NCBI GenBank assembly: GCA_905250125.1
Contig: CAJNOL010000225.1
Span: 129,809-193,808 of the forward strand
Origin: Rotaria sordida
Lineage: Eukaryota > Rotifera > Eurotatoria > Philodinida > Philodinidae
Direction: 5' to 3'
DNA length: 64,000 nt
A program made the translations under genes and the position numbers. The notes beneath the pieces are model-generated. The model saw only the letters and a program-made list of their open reading frames with translations. It searched no databases and had not been told where the DNA came from. Positions 47,001 to 59,846 of this stretch are shown in pieces; position 1 is the stretch's first letter; each line of letters begins with the position of its first letter.

Positions 47001-50000
47001 CTCAAATATCATCAGAATTTCATTGTAATTATGGCATACCATGTTATCAAATTGATCCACCATTAACAAATATGTCAATAGATCCATTTATATTTTATTC
47101 AAAAACATCTTCACCACCACATTGTTGTTATGGAATATCTATTAATTTATTATTACGTATGGAAGATTCAAATTTAGTTTCAGCATTAAAAACAACAAAA
47201 TTATTTGTTTTTTCTGATAAACCAAATAAATGGTTAGCATTAGTAAAATCATTAGAAAATCGTCGTGCACATTTATCAATATCAGCTATACCATATGAAT
47301 CATTTTTAGCACGTTCAATTGATTTAAGTCCACCATTTTATCATTCATCATATGTTATTTTTACAGCACCAGCACCAACACGACCATCGTTAGGTGTTTT
47401 CTTACAACCATTTTCATGGACAACATGGGGTATGATTTTTCTTGTACTTAATGCTGCTGCTTTATTTGAAACATTTTTTGAATGGCATAGTCCTTATGGG
47501 TAAGAAAAAAAAAGAAGAATATTGTTTAATCTTAAAAAAAAGAAGAAAACTTTGTTTTGTTTTTTTTTCATTTTAGTTTAACACCAAAAGGTCGTAAAAG
47601 ACATAAAGTTTTTAGTTTAGCATCAGCGTTGACATTAACTTGGTCTGTTGTATTTTCACATACATTTAAAACAAAATCTCCTAAGTGTTGGTCAAATCGA
47701 TTTTTAGGCAACGTAAGTTTTCGAAGGCAAAAAATTTTTCTTTTTGAGATTTAATACATAAATATAGGTATGGGGTGGATTTGGCATTGTTTTTGTTGCT
47801 ATTTATACAGCTAAATTAGCTTCTTTTATGGTTGAAATTGCAGAAACACAAACTGCTACAAATGTTCAAGGTCTTGTCGTAAGTATAAATATGAAAGATA
47901 AAGATGTAGAAAATTATATAAACTAATAAAGAAAGAAAATTATACGACCAGTCAAGCAGTTCTGTGGATTGAATGTAATTTGATGAATGAAGGTCATAGT
48001 GATCCTTGGAAATGTCTTATTTTACTCACGAGATGTTTACGCTATTAAATTAACTGATTTTCGCCGGTCTTATTTTCCTAGAGGAAATTCTCTTCATCAA
48101 TTTTCATGATAACCGAAAAAAGCATTTTTCTTCATATTCGTTCCAACTATCAATATTAAGAAAAATATCTTGCTGATACGGACCGCCATAGCTAAGTGAC
48201 TATGTTGTGCGACACGTATCTACAAGGGTCAAACATTGGTATCACTAGCCATGGAATGACCTCGGTCAAGTGATTAAATCGACTACATTGTCACATATAT
48301 AGCTGTTCTTGTGACTAGTTATTAAGTGCGGAGAGCTCAAGAACTCTGCTTCGGTTCAAAGATACAATTGGTATTAGTTGTAGGGAACATATGGAATCTG
48401 TCGTTAGACAGCGCTCCATACTGCAGGTTAATTATAAGGCAGAAGTATGTAAAGCTGTATCAAATAGAAGTTTTACTTCTATTTATATGATGATAAAAAA
48501 TTTAATAGTTTCAGCAAACAAAATTACCAAAACATAAGATTATGCAAAGAAAATTGAACTGTGAAAATCCAACTTGATTTTAATGAATCTTTGGTATCTT
48601 TGTAGAATTGGAGTTCGCCTTAGTAGTGAACTCCTTCCGCATTAGGAGTCTCAATTGAAGAAATGATTCGACAGATGTAGCAGAAGACACCCCTTAATTA
48701 ATTATTATTCTTACAAAAATAGGTCTTTAATTAGTATATTTACGCGAAAATATGCCTAGTTTTCAGGATTTTGAGCGGAAAATTTCTTAAAATATTGAGG
48801 TCAACATCATTTCTGAGCTTTTAGAGTAAAATCCGAAGATTCTCATTGAAAAATTGTTTTAATTAAAACCTCTGAAAATACAGAAGACACAATAGAAAAC
48901 TCTTCTGAAAAGACTTATATAATAGACAACCCCAAATTTTCTATTGCGAAGAAAGATTTTGTGCTACGTCCAGAAATCAGATGATTTCTTGCAATGTATT
49001 TGAAAAAGTATTCTAACAATAGCAAATTATTCTTTTCCAAATATATTCAATATATCGATATTTAACAGCTTTGTACTGGTCTGAACATGTATACATATAA
49101 ACTAACAGTGAAGACGGCCAACATATGATAAAACTATGCAATCTATAGTAGATTTGTTAAAATTCTCGAGTTCAATTTTCTCATTCGAGAAAGTCTTAAT
49201 TCTCATATTTTATAAAATTCATCTATTTTCTCAAAAGAAACAGAGTTTATCGAAAGATTTAATTTATAATAAATATTATTGTTTATCTAAGGATGAATGT
49301 CGTAAAATGTCTCAATGTACAATTGGTGTTGTTGCAAATACAAGTGATGAAGAATATATAAAAAGATTTTTTACAAATACACTTTATGCTCATATGCAAT
49401 ATGTTTCATCATATGCACATGGTATTGATTTACTTCGTGCACGTTCAATAACTTATTTACTTATGGATCATTCAATGGCACGATATTATTTAACACGTGA
49501 AGTTTCCAAATCAATTCGTATAAGTGGTGACAATTTCGGATCATTTGGTTTATCATTAGGTTTTTCAAAATTTGATACAGATTTAAAAAATGATATAACA
49601 AATATTTTATTATCTTATGTTGATAAAGGTTAGAGAAAAGAAAAAAAGATTCTTGTCTTTTTTTTAAATATTTATAATAAGAATTTTTTTGTTTTTGTTT
49701 TCTTCAATAGGTATTATTCAACGTCTTCATGATGATTGGTATGTTTATGAAAATTGTGAAATAAAACGATTCAATGAAGTATATTTTATTTTTATCTTAG
49801 ATTAATTATATTTGATTGAATTTTTTCTAGAATCAAGGATTATTTATCGATCGATTTATTGGTGTATTTATACTATTAGGTGCTGGCATGATAGTTGGAT
49901 TCGTAACACTTTTATTAGAATGGCTTACATTTAAATATGCTATACCATATTGGCGAAAACGACAATGGCCTGGTTGGATGTTTTGTTCACAAGTAAGAAG

Positions 50001-50765
50001 AATGTTCATGCCTTTTGGCTACTCTGCAATATAGACTGCTATCTAATGATAGACTCAATATTTTTCCTACAATCAATACTAGCTGTAGCTTTGAACAGAA
50101 GGTCACGCCCAGTTCCAGATTCAACAAATTTTAATCAGTCGGATTCGATTTCAGAAATTCTTGGACCCGATGGACTCTACCGATAATAGATCGATTCTTA
50201 TAATGAAATTTTGTTTCATAGTGATATCGATGTTTGAAGACAGTACTTTGTGGATACGTGTCGAACAACGTAGCCACTCAACCATGCCCGTCTTGAAACT
50301 TTTGAAATTATCTTTTTTTTTTGTTTAGCGTTTGTATACTACATTAAATGCATCGGATGATGCATATACTGAAGCTTATCGTTCATCAAAACTTCATCCA
50401 TCTCGATGTGTTGGCGAACGGTTTGTAATTTTTTTTTTTTTGTATTTAATAATATTTTTTTTTTGTATTATTATTGTTGTAGTCTTCATAATTATTCAAC
50501 TCGAAGTGATAGTCTTGATTTACGTGTTGTTGATGTTCCGAAATTATTATGTACAACATATCAACTTAAAGAACAAATGAATAAAATAAATGAACAACAA
50601 CAACAACAACAAATACCATTATTACCACCAAATGGTAATTTACGTTGTGTAACAATAAAAAAAGAACATGATGATGAACAACAATTAATTCGAAAACGTA
50701 TTGATGAACTTGAACAAGAATTAAATCATTTAAAATTGCAATTATCAATATTGGATAATATTTAA
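44003..50765 (+). CDS. Ionotropic glutamate receptor, NMDA subunit 3 (GluN3)-like
   Basis: Twelve exons join in phase: 44003-44497, 44711-44807, 44862-45390, 46489-46600, 46679-47499, 47577-47712, 47768-47878, 49244-49628, 49711-49778, 49831-49992, 50329-50420, 50483-50765; 1096 residues. In order: a hydrophobic N-terminal segment, an amino-terminal domain, ligand-binding half S1, M1, a pore loop, M3 (IYTAKLASFM), S2 with the conserved MD, M4 (FIGVFILLGAGMIVGFVTLL), and a tail with poly-Gln and a coiled coil (ELEQELNHLKLQL). SPYGLTPKGRKRHKVFS, KSPKCW and SQRLYTTLN match vertebrate GluN3, whose agonist is glycine. Oddities: the S1 agonist Arg position is Leu, SYTANLAA is altered to IYTAKLAS, and the pore reads VVFSHTF. 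The ATG at 43976 is an alternative start. The 1365-base intron 7 carries repeats, so the 49244 acceptor is less certain than the others. Confidence 0.9.
46034..46370. repeat. Foldback element, family A copy 2 (receptor intron 3)
   Basis: Same design and shared words as 8192-8695, including TTCACAAGAGTGTCTTGGTG on the left and CACCAAGACGTCCTTGTGTG on the right, with an inner TTCGACAAAGAAATATC. It is shorter than copy 1 and more diverged. Confidence 0.65.
48180..48375 (+). repeat. Possible tRNA-derived SINE remnant (receptor intron 7)
   Basis: CATAGCTAAGTGACTATG (from 48188) resembles a Pol III A box. GGGTCAAACATTGGTATC (from 48227) sits at about the right spacing for a diverged B box, and a second B-like CGGTTCAAAG lies near 48353. 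No intact tRNA fold is obvious. Low confidence. Confidence 0.25.
49086..49235. repeat. Dispersed repeat, copy 1
   Basis: Shares AGTGAAGAC...CATATGATAAAACTATG with 63034-63115. Its AATTCTCGAGTTCAATTTTC segment matches the complement of 63150-63215. It sits directly before a receptor exon. Confidence 0.5.
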
Positions 50766-52986
50766 ACATTTGTTTGTTTGTTTGTTTGTTTGTTTTTCTT
50801 TTTCGAAATTGCATTATTGGTGCTATATTTGTATGCATTGACGCAATTTGTAGTTGTATAGATGTCTGTTTTTCTTTTTCCATCACCTAATCATACACAC
50901 ATAATTGACTTGGTAATCGATCAGATGGAATGTTATTTTTCAAACTTCATTCTATTTTAACATTTAAAGTTTTTTTCTTTTTTCTTGCTTTTTCTTTTTT
51001 CTTTTGAGCATTGTAAAAGTAAATTTTAGAAATATTTATCTTTAAAAAATGAACTTAAGGAATTCAATTGAATAATATAAATCACTTATATATATATATA
51101 TAATGTTAATTTATTAAAATTATTCGAGTAATGAACTGAAAATGATTTGATTTATTGGTTAATTTTAATCAAGAATTTAATATATGATAGAAGTATGCAA
51201 TTTAGAATGATTTGAAATTTCTATAGGAATTAATTCGCAAAATTTGGTATTACAGAAATTATTTTTTATTGGTATTTTTTGTTTTGCTAGTTTAGTGCAA
51301 TCAAATCGATCAGATGAATTTATTGTATATGTGTTCGTAATTACTTTTGCTAAACTTCTCCCTCATGTCATTTGATAATAAACAGAACCTTTTCGACAAC
51401 TAAAGGTTCTTTATTAGTTGTTAATATTATTTAAATGAATGTCAGGAAATAAACATTATGTCGAAACTATCTACTGGCTTTATTCACCTTATTGCAATTA
51501 CTATATTTTTCTTAAAGATACATATGACATATATTATCAACAATTCTTGTTTGTATTATACTAAAATAGTTTACATTATGTTTTGTAAAATTCAATATAA
51601 TAGTATAAATGATGTTATCATGATTTCTATGTATTTCGATTGTCGAAAAAGCATTGCATATATCGGCTATTTGTTGTTAATAAATGTAGCTATCACCATA
51701 TCTTGAACTAATGGAAATTCAGATATTTCATTTTTATTTTAAATAAAAAAAAGTTTATGACAAATAATTGATATAACTATTCACATTATCAAGATAAAAT
51801 ATTTTTATTTTATAAACAATATATCTCAAGAATTGCAATTAACAATCTATTCAAATAAGGACTTATTCATTCATGAAGACAATTTTTTCTTTTGCATTAG
51901 AATACATATTATTTATTAAAATAGTTAGGAAAAAGAATGCATTTCAACTATTTTCATTATTGTAAATTATTTCTTTTCATTTTCTTTTATAGAATTCTAA
52001 GACTTAACTTTTAATATTCATCTATTGAAATAGAAGTTAAATATCTTCTTTAGATGTTTCATTCAATCAAGATTATATTTGAAAATTTAATTAATTTTCG
52101 ACTGAAAGTAAATATATTTTAAAGGCAAAAGAATATTACATAAAACACAACGAAACCATAATATACATTGATTGATTTCAAGCACATCAAATTTCTTTTA
52201 ATTATTTATTTAACAATTATTCTTTCCTATTTCTCTTATATAATAAAATTCTATAACAATAAGAATTCAGATTGAAATAATTAATTCCAGTGAAAAAGAA
52301 AACCAAGATAATCAAAATCAATTAATTTCTCATTATATTTGATATACTAAAATAATTTCATTCGTTCAATAGAGAATATTTATTTATTTCTATTTATATA
52401 AATATTCTTCTATGAGTTTTATTTTCTCAAAAATGTTACTAAAGAATTATAAAATAGTTTTCTTAATAAAAACCAATCAAATTCTTGAGATATACTTCAA
52501 ACCCAAAGTAAATAGTCTAACATGATATTCTTTACAGACCTCGATAATAAATATTTATAAACATGTTATATGATCTAATCAAAAACCAAAATAATGATGA
52601 TTTATTCAGACATTTTAACCTATGAATAAAAAAATTTTTTTTTTGTACGAAATTTTACGAGACAAACTTTTGTTTTTACTTTGTCTACAGTTGTAAAAGT
52701 ACAGAAAAATTAATACAACATCCTTTAAGGGCAAACGATAAGAAATAAAAAGAAAGATGCTTGCTCAATAGTTGTCGTTTGATTTCTTTTCTTTTTTTTT
52801 TTTACATATATAAATACTTCATGTCTCAAGGCGACATGCAACAACATCAACAAGCAAAAAAAAAGTGTATTGAGAGAATAAAAGAAAAAATTTTGATTGC
52901 TGTTGTCGTCGCCGTTATTTTCACTCGTCAAATTTTACAGTTAGAAGTTACTTGACACAAAATAAAAAACGTAATAAACTGTAATC
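50766..52986. other. Intergenic, receptor to small gene
   Basis: About 2.2 kb, very AT-rich, beginning with a GTTT microsatellite (50770-50793) in the receptor 3' UTR. No gene recognised. Confidence 0.5.
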
Positions 52987-53435
52987 ATGAGTATGGAAGC
53001 ACAGTTCTACGAAGCTTTACGTCGTCAACGTGTTATTGAACGACGTCAAACACTTGGCGTCGCGAGACAAGTTCAACAACCTAAATATCAACCACATTAT
53101 GTTCCGTTTGGTGTACTTCGTCAAGATGATATTCATGTACCATGGACATTTAATTCTTTACGCCGTACAAAATTAGCTAATAGTGAACAAAATTTATGTC
53201 AAAAGGGCTGTAATGTTCATGCGTAAGTTAATAAAATAAAAAAAGTTGTTTCTTTTTTTAAATTAAAAATGATTTATGAATAGTCATCGAGCACCATCGA
53301 CACAACTACGACCGGCCTTACATGGAAAACTTCATAATCGATTTTCTGTAAATTTGTTTTTTTTCCTATACTAAAAATATTATTAGGTTTAATTTATTTT
53401 ATATTTAGTCAATGGATTACATTCAACAATGGTAA
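52987..53435 (+). CDS. Unrecognised 108-residue protein, three exons
   Basis: Exons 52987-53222, 53284-53347 and 53409-53435 join in phase to 108 residues. The protein is basic, with no signal or membrane segment: a helical Arg-rich start (FYEALRRQRVIERRQ), a Pro/Gln/Tyr segment (PKYQPHYVPFGVLRQDD), VPWTFNSLRR, a short Cys pair (CQKGC), and a C-terminus SMDYIQQW. I do not recognise the family. Three consistent introns and a near-normal codon pattern argue that it is real. Small Pro/Tyr/Arg-rich proteins of this kind are common among axonemal microtubule-associated proteins, but that is a guess. Confidence 0.65.
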
Positions 53436-55195
53436 ATTGAAACGAACAAGTAATAAAAAAAATAATCTTGTGTGTTGTGTATACACTTGTGATATTTGAC
53501 GCGAATATTTTTGGCCATCAATAAAAAATAAAAGCCAATTAAAACTTAAATATTTCTTGATTATTGGAAAAAATACATAAAGAAAGACAATAAATTTAGC
53601 ATATTTTACATAGTTTATCATTGAAATATTTGCAAAGAAAGAAACTATTTTTAGAATAATTAATATTATTGTTTTATGTTTTTCTAAGATTTCTATAAAT
53701 ATTATTTTAAACAATTTTTTAATGATATATTAGAAGTTTTCTTTTTTTTTTTTCTAAACAACAGAAATGTTTTTGAACCAATTTTATATAACATAAAGGT
53801 TCATTTGACAGTTTTATATTTGTAATAAATCAAATATTTTCTGTTAAAATTTTAGTTTCAGAAATATCATTAATGTAGTTATCAGAGATGTTCCAAGATC
53901 AAAGTAATCCTACCTTTTCTGATCTAAGATAAGATCAAAAAATTGATGTTCAATGTGTTTTGCAATCAAGCGAGATAGAATAAGTTGAGTGGGTTATAAT
54001 CTAGAAATTTTAATCTTTATTTCTGTATTTAAAAACAAATCGTTTTTTTTTTATTAAATCTTAACAAGAATAGAATATTCAGGATGTTAGCAATCGATAT
54101 TTAGAATTTAAACTTTATAAGTATGTGCTCCAATCAATAGGAAACTACATAAATGCAATCATCGTTGTCTGCATTGCTCAATTGAACAGACAATAGAGCA
54201 AAAGTAAACGATGCATCTTACCTTCCATAATTCTATTCTTATGATATTCTTTTTCTTTATGCTCATAATTACAAATTCAAAGTTCAAAAACCCATATAAA
54301 CGATTATTCTATTATCAAAGCAAATAATATTTCTATTCAAATAGATTACTATTGATAATTATATTTACAATTATCTATCTCACTGTTATCATATTCAAGA
54401 AAACAGAATCTATTGGATTTTCCCTAAAGAACAAACATAAAAAAAAAATTTCTGACTGATAAAAGTATGAAATACGTCATCATTTGTTTATTGACATTAT
54501 ATCAACACTTAAAGGCATACAAGCTTTCTCGTTGAAAAGTTCATTGATATTTTTCTCATATTTCAAGTTCTTTCTATCAAGTCGTTTTTTTTCCTTGGCG
54601 CACTGTTTCAACCTACGAACAGCTTCTATATCCTGCTGATTATGTAAATAATCCTTTTTTAGTCTAATGAATATATTTTTCAGTTATGTTAAATATATTA
54701 CATTGTTAATATCATCAATCGAAACAAATAGATGGCATTGTCATGTAGGTCATAAACCATATTGTTTCAACATAAACATACGTCTTTTCTATTAATTGAA
54801 TAGCTGTTTCTAAACATCAAAAGATGCCTATCGTGTCATAATGTTAATGTCATTTGTTTATAATTTTTCTCCTGTCAACAATTAACAATTTATATTTCTT
54901 AATGTTAACTAAAAATATTCGAGAATATTTTCTATCGAAAGATAAGAACAAAACAGATGTTTCATAGAATATGTATTTCTCTTTTTGTATTTTCAATGAT
55001 TTTTATTTTCATTATAAAAATAAAAAAACCAAACACACAAAAACATACATGGCTGCTACCTATGTGAACAAGTTAATTAAGAAAAAGAAAACAAAAAAAA
55101 AAAATTTTCAAACCTACAAAAACAAAAAAATGCACATCACCTTGTTTCTTTTTCGTTTTTTTTTCAACAAAAATGGAATGAATAAAATAATAGAA
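53436..55195. other. Intergenic, small gene to Frizzled 3' end
   Basis: About 1.8 kb, AT-rich with long T and A runs. No gene recognised. It should contain the 3' UTRs of two converging genes. Confidence 0.5.
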
Positions 55196-58100
55196 TTATA
55201 CATGAGCTAAAGGACCCTGTTTCGATGATGGAAGTGAATATTTACTTCCATTAATTTTTGTATGTTTATATGAATAATTTATTCCACTAGCATCACGTCC
55301 ATTATGATTATCATAACGATGACGATGAGGATGATGTGAACAACGATGATCATTATTATTATTATTATTATTATGTTCAATAGAATTTTGACAACAAAAA
55401 AATTTTTTCCACGTTAAAAATGTTTTATTATTAAAATTAATCCATATACCAGTTGTTATACCAACAATTAATAAGAAAAAATATTTTGACATATAAATTA
55501 TAAAACTTGGTCGAATTGACCAATTTGAATATGTATCAAATGATAAACGAGGACATTTATTACAATGTAAATTTTCTTCCCATACTGAACGATAACGTAA
55601 TTCATAAAAATAAATTCCAATTACCTTAAAAATATTCAAATAAATCTCATTTAAATCAAAAAAGATTTCTTTTTTTTTTTATTATTTAAGCTTACAAATG
55701 TTGCTGGTACAGTATAAAGAATTGCAAAAAGTCCTATTCTAACCATTAATTTTTCTAATTTAGTTGTTTTACTACGATCTTGAATTTTAATTACATTTCT
55801 TATACGCATTAAACTTATTAAACCAGCTAATAAAAATATTGTACCAATAGTTAAAAATGTTATTAATGGAAATAAAACAAATCCACGTAACATTGATGAA
55901 TCTGTATGTCCAACATAACAAATTCCACTTATTGAATCACCATCAATACCTTTTAATATTAATATAGCAACTGTTTGTAAACATGGTAATAACCATGCTA
56001 TAAAATGATAATATATTGAATAATGTGATATAGCTTCTGATGACCATTTAAAACCAGCAGCAAGAAACCATGTTAATGTTAATATAACCCACCATATAGA
56101 TGATGCCATACCAAAAAAATAAGTTAAAACAAAAACAAATGCACAACTTGATGGACCAGATACACGAACAAGTTGTGTATATGATGATGAATCAATCTAG
56201 AGAAAATTGATATTTGAAAAAAAAAAGAAATAATTAAATTAATCATAAACTCAAATATAAGTTTAAAATATATTTCAATATGAAGATAGAATGAGTCAAC
56301 AAGTATAACAGTCAATTATGACTTGATTGAATAGCAGAATATAATTAATCAATGAAAATTATCTCAGATCTTCGAAGCAACTGTCAGACTCATGAAGGAA
56401 CTAACCGAACTTTAACGCACCGTTGGAGTTTACAAGGAAGTCTCGATAAGATTAGAAAAGTGTCTATGAATCTCTAACACCGAGTTATGATTATGTATCA
56501 TTTTTAGGTATTTCCAGGAAAAACCAAATAATAGAATTTTGACCAGCAATTTTACCCATAAAGAAGTCTGATGACCTTTGGAATATTTTGAAAGTTTCAG
56601 CCTAAAAGAATGTTCCTTTGTCGAGATATGGAATTTCCAAGTAAACTTGATTTTTTGTGACATGTCTATGTCAAACAATTATTTGTTGGATATTCAATAT
56701 CTCGACAAAGGAATATTCTCAGAGTTATTCGATCTATCTACGAGCAAAATTGCAAGTCGAAATTTCAGTAAAATGATTATAACTTAGGTTCATGAATTCT
56801 TTTCTAGTCTTATTAAGACCTTCTTTCCAATATGAGTTCAAATTACAATCATTCATTCTAAAATATTCTTTTTTTCTTCTTACCTTATTATCTACTCGAC
56901 ATGCAACATTTTCATGTCCAAGCATTAAACGTATTAAATATCCACATGATACAAAAAAATAACATAAAGATAAAAATATAATTGGTCGTTGTGGATATTT
57001 AAATCTTGTCATATCAAGAAAAAATGTTAATAAAACAAATGTACATGATAAAGCACAAAGTACACTAAGTATAGTTAACCATAGATTTATAATTGATATA
57101 GATTGTTTATCAGAAAAATAAACTGAACGACATGGTGGAAGACATTTAGTTACTGCTAAATAATCATCTTCATCAATAAGATGATAACCAATTGATGTAT
57201 TACATTGACAACATGAATTTAATGGACGAGATAAATAACGTGAAGATTTTATTGAATTTTTTTTTGGATCCATACATATAGCTTTTTCTTCATTTGATGG
57301 ATATTGTTCACATTTTAATGCATCAGGCCATAAAAAACCATAACGTAAATAAAATGGTTCACATGGTTCACGAACACGTTCACAAACCTAATGAAAATAA
57401 CAAAGATAATCACTCTTTTTTTTTTTCTTTTTATTAATAAAAATCTTCAATATTTACTTCTCGACATGGTGGAATTGGATCAGAATAATTAGCAAGACAT
57501 AATGGCATATATATTGAACACAGCAGAAAACGAAGTTCAGATGAACATCCAACAGCAATTAATGCTGTAAATTGATTAATCTAAATTAGAAAAAAAAAAT
57601 TTTTTTTTTTTTCGTTCAATATACTCAGAAATACTTTCCTTCTCATAATCTTTGAAAATTTTCGTTTATTTTTTTCCTCATCAACTTTTTACTCCTTGAA
57701 TATATTGTATATAAATAATATGTTATTCTAAACTCATTGATTTATATTCAAACCTAATCAATTATATTGAAATATACGTATAAAACGATTTTTTATGAAT
57801 AACAATAAATAATCGAAAAATTTTATTGACACGATTATTCACAATTTTAATGATATCATAATATACATTGTTTATTTATTAGATCATATATATAAGGTCA
57901 ACTAAATGTCAGAGTAATACAGACATGAAATTAGTTCGTCTGTAGGATTGATGATACGCCTTTATTTTTTTTTCACCTATCTATTAAGATTGATTAGTCT
58001 ATACAAATCATTTATTTCTATGCTAATCATGATCGAAATAACATAAAACAAAAAAAAAATTATTGACTTTAATCTTGTTTAAAAGAAAAAAAAAACTATG

Positions 58101-58324
58101 TAGAAAGAAAATATTCTAATGAACTTGAAAAAAACATCTGTCCAACTTACCACTAGTGCAACATCTTTTTGATCTTGATGATTAAATTTATTTGGTAAAT
58201 AAGTTTGATTATATCCAATATTTTTACATTCATAATAAGTTATTAGTTGACATTGTCTTTGTTCACTTTTTATTGATATAATAGTAGTTATTAATAGAAG
58301 AAATAATTCAATAAATTGACACAT
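55196..58324 (-). CDS. Frizzled receptor, class 5/8-like
   Basis: Five minus-strand exons, all phase 0: 58151-58324, 57458-57580, 56884-57387, 55696-56196, 55196-55624; 576 residues. A signal peptide (FIELFLLLITTIIS) leads into the Wnt-binding cysteine-rich domain: CKNIGYNQTYLPNKFNHQ, LRFLLCSIYMPLC, PPCREVCERVREPCEP, YGFLWPDALKC. Seven membrane segments follow, then the Dishevelled-binding KTxxxW motif as KTFLTW, then a His/Asn-rich tail ending SKQGPLAHV. That ending resembles vertebrate FZD5 (KQVSLSHV) and FZD8 (KQMPLSQV), as does the CRD, so I place it in the 5/8 class. Intron 3 (687 bases) carries a foldback element; the others are short except intron 1. Confidence 0.93.
56412..56832. repeat. 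Foldback element, family A copy 3 (Frizzled intron 3)
   Basis: Inverted arms: GTTTACAAGGAAGTCTCGAT on the left, and TTATTAAGACCTTCTTTCCA on the right. Inner pairs are AAAGAATGTTCCTTTGTCGA and TCGACAAAGGAATATTC. It closely shares words with copies 1 and 2. Confidence 0.7.
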
Positions 58325-59818
58325 AATGATTACTTTTAATGTGTTATAAATGAAGGTTATATAAGAAACAATAATCTAAATGAGAGAAATTTTTTCTTTC
58401 TTGCAACAGCTGAATACTTATGTGTCTAATTTGACACATCGGAAAAGAGAATGAACAGACCAAGAAAAAAAAAAAAAAGGTGTGCATACACACATCATAC
58501 AAGATGAACATGGGAACGGAAATCACTAAGACATTTTAAACATGAAGTATGTTTAAATTATATACATTGTGAAAAAAAAAGGAACAAACTAAAAGCTATT
58601 TCGAGTGTACTCTCGAAATTTTATAAAGTAAATGTACATCTTTTTTTTTAATTTTATTAAAAAAAAAAGAAGAAGAACAAGGTCTTTCATCTTTAGACAA
58701 GTATACTATTGTATACATATAAAATTTATTATTTAGTAAATAACTCTTAAGAGAATCTCAATGTAAAAGATAACATTCATAAATGTCTATTTTACTTATA
58801 TCTACATGAATAATTATCTTTCCTTTCTCATCGTGTTAAGATCAACGACGATGATGACGGCGACGTTTGGTGTACACGCACGAGCGCATCTACTGAAATG
58901 GCATCGGATACTATGTTAGTATCATACATATAAGAGAAAGAAGCATAGAAAGACAAGAGAAAGAAATATGGAGAAAAAAAAGCACGAGTAACAAGTAAAT
59001 GAAAACAACAATTACACATATACATTCGTTAGGCATTATTAAATCCATAATGATATTCTATTTTCCAATCAGGAAAATTCATTCGATTCATTTCCTACAA
59101 ACGAATTAAACCATAAGAAACTCATCCATATTAATTAGATATTCTGTATGATAGGTGGTTGTTATACAAAATGTAGAAGCAAACAAAGAAACTCAAGACA
59201 TCGCAACAGAAAAAAAAACCGAAGAAGAAAGAGAAAAAAAAAAGAAAGAAGGCTGACTCCCAACTCAGCAGTAAGATTTAGTCATTCATCTGTTAAAAAC
59301 AGCAGCAACCGAGAATAAAATAAAGATCGAAGTTATATAATCATGAACAGCTATAGTGATGATGACGTGCGTACACACTTTTTGTATAAGAATAGGAAGA
59401 GGTCAGAAGACGTGCGATGGCGTACGCAATAAGAAAAAAAAAGAACATGAGCAGTAACGTTCATACACACGTGAAGCCTTTTATAATACGTATGCATTGA
59501 TGAAAAGAAAACAAAAATGCCTAAGAAAGAAATTAATTTTTTTTCTCGAAAAGTCGGATTAAAAAGAAAAAGGTGATTAGAAGATTTTTTTTTTTTTATT
59601 CATAAATGAAATTCTATCTTGTCGATAGTAATAATCATATGAAACATTAAATATACATCTACTTACAATACTGTCCTTTGAAAATAAATGAGTATCATAT
59701 TCACAGGAAAAAAAAAACTCAATTATATGTAACATTCATTCTTTTGTATGTCAAAAAATAAAGAAAGAATTCTCAAAGACTGTAAAATCTGTTATATTTC
59801 ACCTTGTTCAATGAAGAG

Positions 59819-59846
59819 TATGAATGAATGAATGAATGAATGAATG
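59819..59846. repeat. GAAT tetranucleotide microsatellite
   Basis: About seven GAAT units. Confidence 0.9.
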
